This document shows, one piece after another, positions 46,430 through 57,035 of a stretch of DNA of 64,000 bases (positions are counted from its first letter, which is position 1; each line of letters opens with the position of its first letter). A model generated the notes under the pieces. That model had not been told where the DNA came from and did not search any database. It was given only the letters and a program-made list of their open reading frames with translations. Both the position numbers and the translations under genes were made by a program. Source of the stretch: Dioszegia crocea (lineage: Eukaryota > Basidiomycota > Tremellomycetes > Tremellales > Bulleribasidiaceae); contig BCKK01000005.1 in assembly GCA_001600615.1 (NCBI GenBank), forward strand, positions 930,001 through 994,000, given 5' to 3'.

Positions 46430-46658
46430 TTCCCGCTGTAGCTAGCGAGTCTTCTCGATCTACGCGGCTCATTGAGCTGTCGTGATGCAGTAGTACTGTG
46501 TTTGTATACAGCGAGCGAGCAGTTGGTCTTGGGGTGGTGGAATGCTCCTGGCTAAGGTTCCGGGGCACTTTCCAAGCCAAAAGGAACAGCAGCCAAAATC
46601 GACCACACCTTTCCACTCCACACATACATCTCTTCACACCCACCCCAGCTATATCAGC
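46430..46658. promoter_or_regulatory. Divergent promoter, UNC80-like and PFS2
   Basis: 229 bases between two start codons serving both genes. CT-rich on the PFS2 side, nothing more specific seen. Confidence 0.45.
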
Positions 46659-47285
46659 ATGGCCACAGCAGGCCCCTCACGGCCGTACCGTACGCGCGGC
46701 CCCGACTCATGGGCGCCGAGCCGCTACCTCGAGCCTCTACACCCGGATAATGAAGAAGTTCTCGAGCAAGCAGCGTACCAAGCTGCCGTGACGAAACACG
46801 GAGGGGATACTCGCAAGACGCGGTATAAGCCTCGAAAGACTGTTGATTGGCAAGGCGGTGTCATCAAGTGGAGGCAGTTGAGTAAAGTTAGGGGGATTGG
46901 GGATTGTTTGCCTGCTATACGGCCTAGTCCTAGTGATTTGATAGGGGTGAGTTTGGCTCTGCAGGCAATGGAGAGATGTGGAGAATGTGGTGGCGTCTGT
47001 AGAGAATCTTCAAGGGGCTATCTCAGCGATCTGGAAAGGACAAAGGCTGTACTATGGAGATGACCGTGAGAGAATCGAAGGGAGACTTTGGGCACTTTTG
47101 AACATGCTCTCATACGCTCATCGCTAATCCCACAGCTCCTCCCGCCCGCTGCCCACCCCCTCAACCCCTCCACCTCCATATGCGACCAATTCATCCACAC
47201 CTCAATCAACAAAGAACGCTCCCCAACGCGCGTAGTAGCATGGACGCCGGACTGTCGACGCCTGTTGACAGGAAATGACAAGGGT

Positions 47286-47317
<32 letters not shown>

Positions 47318-49216
47318 CTACGAGTCAATCACCCAGGTCCACGATGACTCTATCCGGGCGATGGCATGGTCACATAATGGCCAAGCGCTCGTATCGGCCG
47401 ATAAGTTGGGAATGATCAAATACTTTACGCCACATCTTACCAACATCAATGGGTTTCAAGGACATAGAGAGGCGTGTCATGGAGTTAGCTGGAGTCCGAA
47501 TGATGAGCGCTTTGTCACGGGTGGAGATGATGGTTTGGTCAAGATTTGGAACTTTAGAGAAGCGAGGGAAGAGAAGGCTTTGAGCGGTTAGTTAAAACCC
47601 GCGATACTCGGAGGAAAGCTGACAGTTTAGGTCATGGATGGGATGTCAGATGTGTAGATTGGCACCCTACCAAGGGTCTCTTGGTCTCTGGCTCGAGAGA
47701 TATGCTGGTGAAATTTTGGGATCCAAGAACAGGCAAAGAATTGAGCACACTGTAAGTCGTCCCCTTGGCCGCGCTAACAATCAGACACACACATAAATCC
47801 ACAGTCAATACCTGTAAATGGGCACCGTCCGGCCATCTAGTAGCTACCGCAGGTGGAGACGGCGGTATAAAGCTCTTTGACATCCGGACATTCCGCGAGC
47901 TCGATACGCTCAAGGGCCACACGAAGGAAGTCAACACGATCGAGTGGCATCCGATCCACCACCAATTATTCTCATCCGGTGATGCGGCAGGCTCCATCCT
48001 GCACTGGTCACTCCTCGCTGCGGACCCTTCCCTTCCTTCGGCTACCGTCACTTCAGCACACGAAGAAGCCGTGTTCAGTTTATCATACCATCCTCTCGGG
48101 CATTTACTGTGTTCGGGCAGTAAAGACTTTTCGGCCCGATTCTGGGGCAGACCGAGGCCTACGGGCGGACATGAGAAGGACCGGTGGCATGTCGGAGAGG
48201 AATCGGCGATGCGCGCTAGGCTGGAGGGCGAGTTGGGCGCACCGAGGCGGATGGGCGTGGTGGTCGATGAGAAGGACGACAAGCTGGGTGGGGTTCCTGG
48301 TTTACCTGGACTGGGCGCGGGGCTGCCTGGTTTGGCAGGTGGGCAAAGGGTTGAGCAGGGCGTAGGGGCATATGGTCAGGGTTCACGACCGCCATTTGGC
48401 AATGGGAATGGGAATGGGGAAACACCCGGATTGCCTGGATTTGGAGGTGGAGGTGGAGGTGCAGCTACAGGTGGACAGGGAGGTATGATGCCCGGTATGA
48501 ATGGCTCGGCGGGGGTTGGAGCGGGGTTGCCTAGTGGATATCCGCCCAAACGACAATGGGGCCAAGGAAACGACTCGGGTTCTGGGCCTGGAGGAGCAGG
48601 GTTCCCGAGGGCATCAGGTCCACTGCCTAGCCAAGCGGACATGTTGCGTCAGAACGCAGCGAGGCCAGCTCCACCCCAACCGCCCGTGGATGAAGGGAGA
48701 AGAGGGTTTGGGCGCAATGATGGGTTGAACTCTGGGTCAAACTCAATGTCGAGCAGAGATAGATCGTCGGGTGGTTATGGACAAGGCCAGGGCCCTGGGC
48801 AGGGTCTAGGGCCTGGAGGGTATGGTGGTGGAGCTGGACTGGGCGGAGGGCCGGGAGCGTTTGGCGGGCCAGGCGGAGGACCTGGAGGGTATGGTGGATC
48901 GGGCGGACAAGGGGGAGGGTATGGAGGAGGAAATCAGCAAGGGCCAGGCGGGTCTCAGGGCCAGGGCCAAGGATACGGCGGAGGTCCACCGCCACCAGGA
49001 ATGGGTTATGGAGGTCCACCTGGTCCGCCCGGTATGGGTGGGCCTCCAGGGTATGGACCTGGTGCTCAGGGACCGGGGCCATACTCAGGTGGTCAACAAG
49101 GGTATGGAGGTCAATCGGGCGGTCAGGGCGGATATGGGCAGGGTCAGCAAGGAGGAGGAGGGTATGGCGGGCAGCAGAGGTATGATAATGGTCAAGGGGG
49201 AGGAGGGTATAGATGA
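46659..49216 (+). CDS. PFS2: mRNA 3'-end processing factor PFS2/WDR33
   Basis: About 760 residues. N-terminus [19 protein letters not shown], then [19 protein letters not shown]. After a 189-nt intron comes [20 protein letters not shown], the Pfs2 landmark, followed by seven WD repeats ([119 protein letters not shown]). The last 310 residues are an extremely Gly/Pro/Gln-rich tail with many GGYGG and GPGG units. In the cleavage and polyadenylation factor this protein helps recognise the AAUAAA signal. The stop TGA is at 49214-49216, 80 bases from the TRM112 stop. Confidence 0.9.
46947..47135 (+). other. Unusually long first intron of PFS2
   Basis: Donor GTGAGT at 46947, acceptor CACAG at 47135; 189 nt against the usual 45-60 nt here. 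Splicing joins DLIG to LLPPAAHP, as the family requires. No snoRNA boxes convincing enough to call. Confidence 0.6.
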
Positions 49217-49295
49217 GTGTTGTTGGGTCTAAATGCATCTTATGGGTATTTACAACAAGTCAAGAAACCGCAGAATTAAGGACGTCGACGAAAGC

Positions 49296-49853
49296 TCATC
49301 GGCCAACTTCGTGCTCCGCCAACAGCTGTGTTGGTCAGCTTTGTATCCACTTGGCCCAGGACGATAAAACTGACCATATTTGGTATTCCGTTTGAAATAG
49401 GGTAGACGTGTCCACAACCCCTACACGTCATATTCCCTTCCTCGATATGCATCTCCATAAGCACATGATGCAGCGCCTGCAGTTGCTCATCTGTCCACTG
49501 TTCAGGCATCTCGTCCGGTAATGTCTCGTCTCCAAGCTAAGACAGTCAGCTACGGTCCACACCGCCCCGTATTAAGGCTCTTCGGTATGCATACAACTCA
49601 CAGATCTTGCCGTGTCGACCAAAGCTGTCCAGTCTAGCTTTGGCATGAATCGCCGGAGGAAGTCATAATTTGCTTCAGACTCTCGAATGACCAGCTCGAC
49701 GTCTGAGAAGACTAAAGGGAAGTTGTCTTTGGTGCAGTTCTCTGAGGCGAATCAGCTACTTATCTGCAAAGATTGACTACACTTCGGACGGTATAGCTGG
49801 ATTCACTCACTGACGTGGCAAGCGAGCATGTTGTGTGTGATTAGGCGAACCAT
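49296..49853 (-). CDS. TRM112: Methyltransferase activator subunit TRM112
   Basis: Four or five exons, about 127 residues. Start MVRLITHNMLACHV at 49853, next exon KNCTKDNFPLVF, then LRRFMPKLDWTALVDTARS and WTDEQLQALHHVLMEMHIEE. The zinc finger closes with MTCRGCGHVYPISNGIPNM, and the last short exon gives LLAEHEVGR. Four Cys (C-x3-C region near the start, T-C-R-G-C) bind zinc. Trm112 is the obligate partner of several methyltransferases acting on tRNA, 18S rRNA and release factor eRF1. The final intron is needed: without it the frame runs on into an unrelated tail. Divergent from RPS20, so two translation genes share a promoter region. Confidence 0.9.
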
Positions 49854-50165
49854 TATGAGCTGAGGGAGACAGTTGAACACAGGTGCATCAAAGGTGCATG
49901 CGAATTTGCATATCTTCTATAGAGCAGGCTTGGGGTCCCCACAATATTCCAGTTGACGTAAGCCTTCCACCGGAACCAAAGCCTTACAGCATGTAAAAGC
50001 GGCAAACTCCGCCTCCTCCCCTGCCAGCCAAAATTCCTCCCTCTCCTTCACTGTTCTCTATATACTCTACTAACGGTCACTTTGCCGATCTATACCACAT
50101 AGATCAAGTCGCCGTACTCACGCTCTCTAAACCGACTCCGACAACCACCCCAAAAAACATCCAAA
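49854..50165. promoter_or_regulatory. Divergent promoter, TRM112 and RPS20
   Basis: 312 bases. A TATA-like CTATATACTC lies near 50055-50064, about 105 bases before the RPS20 ATG, followed by C/T- and C/A-rich leader. Confidence 0.5.
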
Positions 50166-50493
50166 ATGGACTACAAGGACGACCTCGAGAAGTCTGGCGC
50201 GGCCACCGCCAAGATCCACAAGATCAGGATCACCCTTACTTCCCGAAACGTTAAGCCCCTCGAGAAGTGTGAGTAGGCATGTCTGATGCCGAGTGGGATG
50301 GAATGGTGAAGAGAGAGGTGAAGGAATTGTGGAGACTGAGGGAGGCGGTAGGATGAGCCGAAGGAGTGGAATTCGGTGGTGGAGAATTCGGGGAACCGAT
50401 CATACGATAAGTATCATATCTGACATCTCAGTCTGCGCCGACCTCATCAGCCGAGCCAAGGACCGTGACCTCCGCGTCAAGGGCCCCGTCCGT

Positions 50494-50529
<36 letters not shown>

Positions 50530-50834
50530 ACGTAAGTTAGACGATGCCCGTTGGCTTGAAGACTCCAGCTGACATCTCAGACCCTGTGGTGAGGGTTCCA
50601 AGACTTGGGACAGGTACGAGATGCGCATCCACAAGCGTTTGATTGACCTCAACTCCTCCGCCGACGTTGTCAAGCAGATCGTAAGTTAAACATCACCCTC
50701 ACGCGTCTAGGAGTTCCAGCTGACCGCCTTAGACTTCGATCTCGCTCGAGCCCGGAGTGGAGGTTGAGGTTACCATTGCTGCTGTGAGTTAATCATAATA
50801 TACCTGCATAAGATACAACTGATGTCTGTAGTAA
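50166..50834 (+). CDS. RPS20: 40S ribosomal protein S20 (uS10)
   Basis: Five coding exons, about 117 residues. [20 protein letters not shown] starts at 50166, followed by [14 protein letters not shown], a 163-nt intron (50269-50431), then [66 protein letters not shown] and [17 protein letters not shown]. Length and sequence are those of eukaryotic uS10, in the head of the 40S subunit. The last intron ends exactly before the stop codon TAA (50832-50834), so the last coding exon is only a stop. Strong C-ending codon bias, as expected for a highly expressed gene. Confidence 0.93.
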
Positions 50835-51287
50835 GCGATGTGTTCTCGTCAACTTGGGGTTTAGGGATGGATGGAGGGATATGATGTTGTATTTCGATGC
50901 AATGTCATGACCTCTTGATCGATATATCTGGCTGGGGCCATTTGTTATTCCTGACCATTACCTTCCAGCCGCTTATCGACAATCGTCCAGCTCAATCCAG
51001 TAGCCCCAATCCGGCTGTCTAGCATACTCGCTCGCTGGTGGCTTTTGGTGCGCGTGGCGAAACACGATGCGGACCCCAGGGATGATAAAGGACCTCCTAG
51101 CCCATGGCCCGGTACACGCTCGAGCAATAAGGGGCGTGAAAGGAGTCAAGGGGATCCAGGGTGTCCATGACAAGGACACGTCCATCCCCACCTCGCCTCA
51201 ATCCCCCAACCATCCACTCAACATCAATCTTCCACTTCAACCCCATATCAATTCACCACCTATATACTACCAGCACCTCCCTTTCCA
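50835..51287. other. Intergenic with motif shared by two downstream genes
   Basis: About 450 bases; contains the motif GTGGCGAAACACGA at 51054-51067, also present (one base different) before the related gene at 52719. A TATA-like CTATATACTACC lies near 51260-51271. No gene. Confidence 0.55.
51054..51067 (+). promoter_or_regulatory. Shared promoter motif, copy A
   Basis: GTGGCGAAACACGA, 221 bases before the ATG at 51288. The second copy, GTGGCGAAACGCGA, is at 52313-52326. Flanks are also alike (GCGCG before; an AAAGGAYC block about 23 bases after). Contains GCGAAA, the core of G1/S-type cell-cycle elements, but not a full CNCGAAA site. Confidence 0.5.
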
Positions 51288-51992
51288 ATGAGTCTCACAT
51301 CTATCATGTCCCGCTTCAGCACATACACCAAGACGAAGACCGATACCCAAGCCACCCGCAGCGACACCCGATACACCCTGACCTCCCTAAACCCTGACGA
51401 TAAGTGGAACAAGACCGCCCTTGACCCCGAGGCGATCGATGCGTGGCACGAGGCCTTTCTCACTGGGACAGGGCTCGACACCACGGGCATGTTTTCACAC
51501 GCTGGAGAGACGTCTAAGCAGGCCACAACGAGGAAGCTGGCGTTCATGACGAGAGCGTGGCGGTATGCAGGGGATATTGCCAAGGCGAAGAAGAATGGCA
51601 CGTACGATACGACTGCGGTTTGGAACCACGAGCACGTGGGCGGTATCACGAACGATGGACAGGTCAGGGATACACTTCGGGCAATGTCTGAAGGCGTTGT
51701 CGCCAAGTCTTATTGCGAATTGACGGACGATCGGGTCGAACAAATCAACGCCAACCTCAAGTATTATACCGACAATCTGACCGGTACAGACAAGAATTCA
51801 GGCTTTGCTATCCCAGCCATGCTTGACCCCATGGTGCGGAGGGAGGCGATGTTGGCGGTTTCCAACTACACGGAAGCCGAACCGTCCTTCGACTGGACGG
51901 GAAGGACTGCCAAGATTGCCGCAGCCACCGTTACTGGGTTCGCCCTCTTCGGTACCGCCGCCTACTTCGCCAACAAGAAGCTCGACTGGTGA
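51288..51992 (+). CDS. Unknown protein with C-terminal membrane anchor
   Basis: A single-exon gene of 234 residues, starting MSLTSIMSRFSTYTKTKTDT. The middle holds LDPEAIDAWHEAFLTGTGLD, MTRAWRYAGDIAKAKKNGTY, and LTDDRVEQINANLKYYTDNL. Near the end is one hydrophobic stretch, AAATVTGFALFGTAAYFA, followed by NKKLDW: a tail-anchor layout, suggesting insertion into the ER, mitochondrial or peroxisomal membrane. I do not recognise the family. The next gene (52719) is a diverged relative (L-D-P-x-x-[IV] ... [AD]-F-x-x-G-T-G-[IL] ... T-x-x-x-x-[EQ]-x-x-N-A-x-L-[KR]). No introns, unusual in this window. Confidence 0.75.
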   Translation: MSLTSIMSRFSTYTKTKTDTQATRSDTRYTLTSLNPDDKWNKTALDPEAIDAWHEAFLTGTGLDTTGMFSHAGETSKQATTRKLAFMTRAWRYAGDIAKAKKNGTYDTTAVWNHEHVGGITNDGQVRDTLRAMSEGVVAKSYCELTDDRVEQINANLKYYTDNLTGTDKNSGFAIPAMLDPMVRREAMLAVSNYTEAEPSFDWTGRTAKIAAATVTGFALFGTAAYFANKKLDW

Positions 51993-52718
51993 AACGGCAA
52001 CATCACACCCATTCATACTTCCCAAGACTCACCACTTCCAATTCCCATCTGAAATCCTGCCTCCTCACCTCTTCCACCCCCTCGCCCCGTCGCCTAAATC
52101 CAGAACATCCTTCCCCCCTCCTTGGAGTCACCACCCAACTTGTGCCTAGCCTCGCATGTCTGATACCCCTGACTGATACTGTACTATACGGCTCATCCTT
52201 GACTGATAAGTTCCCATATCGATATGCATATATACCCATTGTACTACTAGCCTACACTGATTCTGACGGGCTCTTGGGACGTGGCGTGCTCTGACCGTTC
52301 CTCTGCGCGCGTGTGGCGAAACGCGACACTGGCCAGCATTGAAAGGATCATTCTTCCCCCTGGAGCACGTTCCTATCGATAGCAAAGTCACTGAAAGGAG
52401 ACGTGGTCGAGGCGTCATGCCCTCCAGGTTAAAACGAGGCGCGCCCCCCTCAACTCAGTCGTTCGCCCATCATCCTCGATCTCACAGGCCCATCTACCTC
52501 AGCTCCACTGCCTCTATACAACATCGCTTGATTGGTCAATCTAACCAGGACACCTTTTCACTTCGAATTGCCGGATCCGACAGCAACTACACCGCCGTCA
52601 TCAAACATTACAATTCGCCACCCGGTCCCCACCACCCGAGCTGCCCTACCCATTGACTGCTCTTACCCTGTCCAACCGCGAACCACCCTCACCAAACCCC
52701 TCCTCAAGCCCCAACACT
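51993..52718. other. Intergenic between the two related unknown genes
   Basis: About 725 bases. Holds the second copy of the shared motif (52313-52326) and a C-rich leader before the ATG at 52719. The open frames here are low-complexity and not supported. Confidence 0.5.
52313..52326 (+). promoter_or_regulatory. Shared promoter motif, copy B
   Basis: GTGGCGAAACGCGA, 393 bases before the ATG at 52719 and one base different from copy A at 51054-51067. Confidence 0.5.
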
Positions 52719-53672
52719 ATGGTCAAATTCGCCCATCTTCCGAGTGGACCGCACGGCAGGCTGTCCGCAGCTGAGCTTGACACGGCCCCATCGTACGGTC
52801 TGAAGCCTGGTGATGGACGGTGGTATGGATACGTTTCACGACTCGATCCAGTCGTGGTCAACGACCTGTGTGACGCATTCTGTGATGGCACAGGCATCAG
52901 TACGGGACATTTCACTCTCCACAACGGTCCCGCCAGTCCTGAGGCCGCAATGTCGCTATTCGAGGCGGACTCCGGCAGAGCACCTACGTTCGTGTCACGA
53001 GCCATACGGTGGGCTGTGGCAGATGCCAGGTTGGCGGACATCGATCCCTCGTACGACTTCGATACACATGCGACATACCATGGAGATATCCTCTCAGACT
53101 GGAAGGCGATGACGACGCTCATGGGCCATCCAAGCGAGCTGATCGATGCAGAGCGGGAGATGACAGAGGTGGAGCTCCAAACGGCCAATGCGACTCTGCG
53201 AAAGTTGACAGAAGGGCTGCGCTACATGAAGAGGGAGGAGGAGGAGGGAACGATCGCTGGACAGCTCACACTGCAGCCAAGCATCTACGAAGGTCTGCGG
53301 AGTGCGGCCAGGCGGCGCGAGGCGATACTTGCTACCTGCAAAGGGTTTCATACCGGCAAGTCGCATCGCGATCATGAGACGTTCAGCGGGGCCTGGTTGA
53401 GACGTAAACGGGAGGGAGAGATCGAGACGAAGCGAGAAAGGGAACGCGCATCCCAGGATGTGCACCAATCGATGATCGCTACGAGGGAGTACTTTGAGAA
53501 GATGGCGCGACGGGGGCGGAACGGAAGCCATTCAAGCTATCGCACCAAGGAGCCTGCTGCCGGATACCTCTCCGGCAGAGACTCCAACATCCTCAAGCTG
53601 GGCAGGCTATTCATGAATGCTCCTACCTCCTCCGGTCCGCAGCGACTGTCGATCTCCGTAAGAGACTACTGA
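52719..53672 (+). CDS. Unknown protein, relative of the 51288 gene
   Basis: Intronless, 317 residues, start MVKFAHLPSGPHGRLS (upstream in-frame starts are not ATG). The conserved part runs RLDPVVVNDLCDAFCDGTGI, FVSRAIRWAVADARLADIDP, DILSDWKAMTTLMGHPSELI and EMTEVELQTANATLRKLTEG, matching the order of blocks in the gene at 51288. After that it differs: a charged coiled-coil-like stretch (KREGEIETKRERERASQDVH) and a polar tail in place of the membrane anchor, ending RLSISVRDY. So the pair consists of one membrane-anchored and one apparently soluble form. Function unknown. Confidence 0.72.
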   Translation: MVKFAHLPSGPHGRLSAAELDTAPSYGLKPGDGRWYGYVSRLDPVVVNDLCDAFCDGTGISTGHFTLHNGPASPEAAMSLFEADSGRAPTFVSRAIRWAVADARLADIDPSYDFDTHATYHGDILSDWKAMTTLMGHPSELIDAEREMTEVELQTANATLRKLTEGLRYMKREEEEGTIAGQLTLQPSIYEGLRSAARRREAILATCKGFHTGKSHRDHETFSGAWLRRKREGEIETKRERERASQDVHQSMIATREYFEKMARRGRNGSHSSYRTKEPAAGYLSGRDSNILKLGRLFMNAPTSSGPQRLSISVRDY

Positions 53673-54145
53673 TCAAACAAATCACAAGCTCTTTCCTTGC
53701 AGTGCCTGCGGCGCCAAGCTTTCGATTCAATACAATACAATACCCAGTGTCCAATCCCTTTCCCGGTCCATGTCCCCTCTCCCTCATTTCTACAATCCCA
53801 GCTTTCTTGTGCTTATTTTTTTCCATAGTACTCTACTCCTCATTCACCATGCATTTGTGTATACATTTAAACAGACTCGCAAGCAGCCGTACTTGGGACC
53901 CATTTCCAATATCCCCAAAGTGCGGTTTACAGATCAGGTGTTGTAGTTACATTTTCAGCAGCATGGCGGATATTCGCGAATCCAGATGTGTGGGTGACTA
54001 TGACATCGTGGCTACAAACTATATGACAGAGTACAACATTGGAAGCAGGTACACCAGGTATCCCTACACCACCTCATCTACTTCACCCAAAAAGACACCT
54101 CCGCCCAATTCCACAATCAGACCTCCACCCCCGTGCTTGGCCAGC
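53673..54145. other. Intergenic, convergent 3' ends
   Basis: About 470 bases between stops. AATACAATACAATAC is a short tandem repeat near 53730-53744. No gene seen. Confidence 0.5.
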
Positions 54146-56390
54146 CTACGATAGCCGCATCGGCACAGCAAAAGACAGTATCCCCGTAACGACCGCGACG
54201 GCGATGCCCACCCTCAGAATCTCCTTGACCGTCCGACTCATCACGCTCCTAATGCGCGGATCCTCAATCAACCTCTCTGGCCCAAATATCCTCATTGCCC
54301 TCTCCCTATCCTCCTCTGTCGCCTTGTACGAGGAAGGGTCCATAGGCTCGGCCCGCCTAAACTTGACGAGCAGAGTCGATAAGTCTGCAGGGACCCGATG
54401 TCCGGGAAGGACGGAAGGAGCGGCTGATGGTCGTTTGGCTCGAACACCATTGATAGCTTTGGCGTCGATACTGACGCGTGGAGAGGGTCCGCCTTTGGGA
54501 TCAGGATTGTGATTACGGTGTCCCCGGATGACGGGCGCTGTGCGTGCCGTAGGGATAGGATCGGGGAATGCGAACGGGGAAATATCATTATCGAACGCAT
54601 GAGTCGATAATGGGGAAGTAGGGAAAAGGGGTATACCAGAATTAGGAGTGGTAGGTGAAACAGGTATAGAATCGGCGATGGGGAAAGCGAGATCTGGAGC
54701 GGGGACTTTAATTGTTTCTCGACGAATAGCAAGTTGTCGAAGTTGAACTTCGGTAAGTTCTTCGATCCCGTCATCGGACTCTGAGGTCCGAGGTTGATTT
54801 TGCCATTTCTCGGGGCTGGTGGGTGATGTAGGTGAAGCCGAGGAGCCGAATTTGTATGGCGCGTCATACGGAGTTTCGACAAAGGCAGTTTCGGTTGGGG
54901 AATTACTGACGTATGCGCCCAGTGGGTGAACGCCATCCGGTAGTGTAATTTCCATCTCTGTTCCGCGCGCCTCGACTTTTTCATCCACACCTTCATCCTC
55001 CGATACCCGCTTAGATCCTCCGCCCACCTCAACCGAACTTCCATTCAACCCCTTCAGTCCCAGACCCGCCAATGCCGTCAAAGGCAGACCTTCCACCTCT
55101 GCCATTTCCCGCCCACCCGCTGAGGCCTCTTCATCCTCGTCAAGCGTATCCAGCTCCCATGGCCTGACCTGCCGCGATGACCTGCCCCAAGTCTGGGAAC
55201 AGAACCCGCGGTATGCTGAATATATCTGCATTGATCCGAAAGAGGTGAAGATGATGACTGGGATTCGGATTATTCGGTAGCCGAAATTCCGCTCGGGAAC
55301 GAATAGGGTGAGGAGGACGAAGATTAAGATACCAAGGAAGAGGTCTCCAAGACCGACAAAGTACCTGATGGTTAGCTAGAGCCTGATAATGTGGGAGTGA
55401 CATACCAGTACAGCTGCTTCGGTCGGTTGATGTTTGATTTTGCCTCGGATAGGAAATGGGGCATTGACTGTGTTTCGACCGTATGGTAGATTTCATCGAA
55501 TATGGGTAGGAACTGGTTGTAAGCTTGTGTGCGGTTAAGCGAATGAGTGCATGATGCCAACTTACACAATTTGGAGCAGTACTTCTGTTGAGGGTATCCC
55601 TAGCGTAGACTCTCAGCTCATCGCTTATGCCTAGCTCCCTTGGTCCTCCCTTCTGCAGAAACGTCGTGAATGCCCGCTCCGCCTCGGACCGAAGAGGCTG
55701 TTCCGCCGCGGGAATGAACGTAGTGCCGGGAGGAGGGAGTGATGGATGTGTAGTAGCAGGATTGAGAATGGGATTGATGTTGTATGGCAATGTAGATGTT
55801 GGGGCATCGGCCGATGTCTCCGCTTTCCGCCGAGTAAACCATGATCGTTTCCTCTTTGATTCGCCATGCCGATGTACCGCTGAGTTCCCACAGCTACAAC
55901 CCTTCCCATCTACCGTCCATGCACAACGCTGAAAGTCTCCCTCCTTGTTCCGGCGCGCCCGCTTCGGACTAAGCGACGTCTCAAAGTCCACCTTGACCCC
56001 ATCGAGACTATCCTCCCGTCCGCCTCCTACTACCCCATCCACAACCTCGCCATCAAGGTATTTGAATGGGCAATACCGGTCTCCCATCCTGGCTGAGGGG
56101 ACAGGTATCGCATCTCGCGTCTCCCGCGGTAGCGCGTTAAATCGGTCTCGATAAGATCGAAACCAGATCACAAAGAGCAAATTTTCCGTCGTGAATTCTT
56201 TATGCGATACGAAGGCGGCAAAATCGGGAAATGATATGGGTGGGCATGTTTCGCCATTGAGGATATGGGCGAGGGTGAGTGAATCGAGGTCGGGAGCGGA
56301 AGTGAAGGAAGACGTGAGGGTCATGGCTAGTGAGGCCGAAGAGCGAGTGGGATCGACCAAAGTCAAGTTGGTGTCGGGTCGAGGCATCAT
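54146..56390 (-). CDS. RAX1: RGS-domain membrane protein, RAX1-like
   Basis: Three or more exons, about 700 residues, starting MMPRPDTNLTLVDPTRSS. The RGS part is LDSLTLAHILNGETCPPISF, FAAFVSHKEFTTENLLFVIW and, after a 100-residue Arg/Lys- and Pro-rich insertion, ERAFTTFLQKGGPRELGISD and LPIFDEIYHTVETQSMPHFL. Membrane helices follow: YFVGLGDLFLGILIFVLLTL, then IIRIPVIIFTSFGSMQIYSA. After a long disordered segment a last helix (ILRVGIAVAVVTGILSFAVP) ends the protein. RGS plus this helix layout is that of yeast Rax1, a bud-site and polarity membrane protein; fungal relatives can dampen G-protein signalling. Symbol is by layout, not by proven orthology. Confidence 0.7.
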
Positions 56391-57035
56391 GGATGATTTG
56401 TTTTTTCCGCCTTGTGTATTTTACCCCCCTTTGACTTATGAGGGAGGGGAGTGAGGCACCAATTGTGGGGGATAGGGACAGATGCTCAAACAGGCACGGG
56501 CCCCGACCGAGCAAGGGGTAGCGTGTGTGTGTGTGTAACGCGCCTTCCTTTCCTTTCCTTTACTTCTCTGGCGAATTTGGAAGAGGCGCTGATTCCATGG
56601 GTCCGGGTCGCGTCGTTTTGATCAGACCCGATACTTCGTCGAGGGGTGTATGAAGTGAGGCATGCCAATGAAGCGGAAGTGGAACATGTGTAACTTATCC
56701 GAGCCAGCCAGCCAGCCAACTTACGACGATCGCAGCCAAATCGCTCCTCGCCCAGCTGGGTGGTGCCTGATTCAGGGATGCTGTTTTAGCTTCCGTTCCT
56801 TTAGGCTCCGAAATTCAGGGCAGCCAAGAGGAATGACGAGAGAAAACACACCGAGGCGGTGAGTGGCGATTGCCACAAGGGGTAACTCGGAATTACCGGT
56901 AGCATTACGTGAGACCCCCTAACCCGTGCGTTCAAAATAATCCGGCGGCGAGCTTGCGCAGCGGACGACCGAGCTCACATGCATGTCCTTGCACCATAGA
57001 CAGGAAAGGACAATAACAAAGCACGTAGAAGCGCC
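56391..57035. promoter_or_regulatory. Divergent promoter region, RAX1-like and mitochondrial gene
   Basis: About 645 bases. It holds a (GT)n run of 14-16 bases at about 56522-56536, next to a CCTTT repeat (56546-56564), and a tandem CAGC repeat (56704-56717). No gene. Confidence 0.5.
56522..56536 (+). repeat. (GT)n microsatellite
   Basis: GTGTGTGTGTGTGT run in the promoter region of the RAX1-like gene, followed by CCTTT repeats. Confidence 0.8.

Noticed and set aside
46947..47135. snoRNA in the long PFS2 intron
   Set aside because: GAGATGA resembles a C box, but no matching D box or terminal stem was found.
48383..49238. Long minus-strand frames opposite the PFS2 tail
   Set aside because: Pro/His/Leu-rich shadows of the Gly-rich repeats; no independent evidence.
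50269..50431. snoRNA in the first RPS20 intron (163 nt)
   Set aside because: CTGATGC and CTGA occur in the right order, but the C box is imperfect and no terminal stem is visible.
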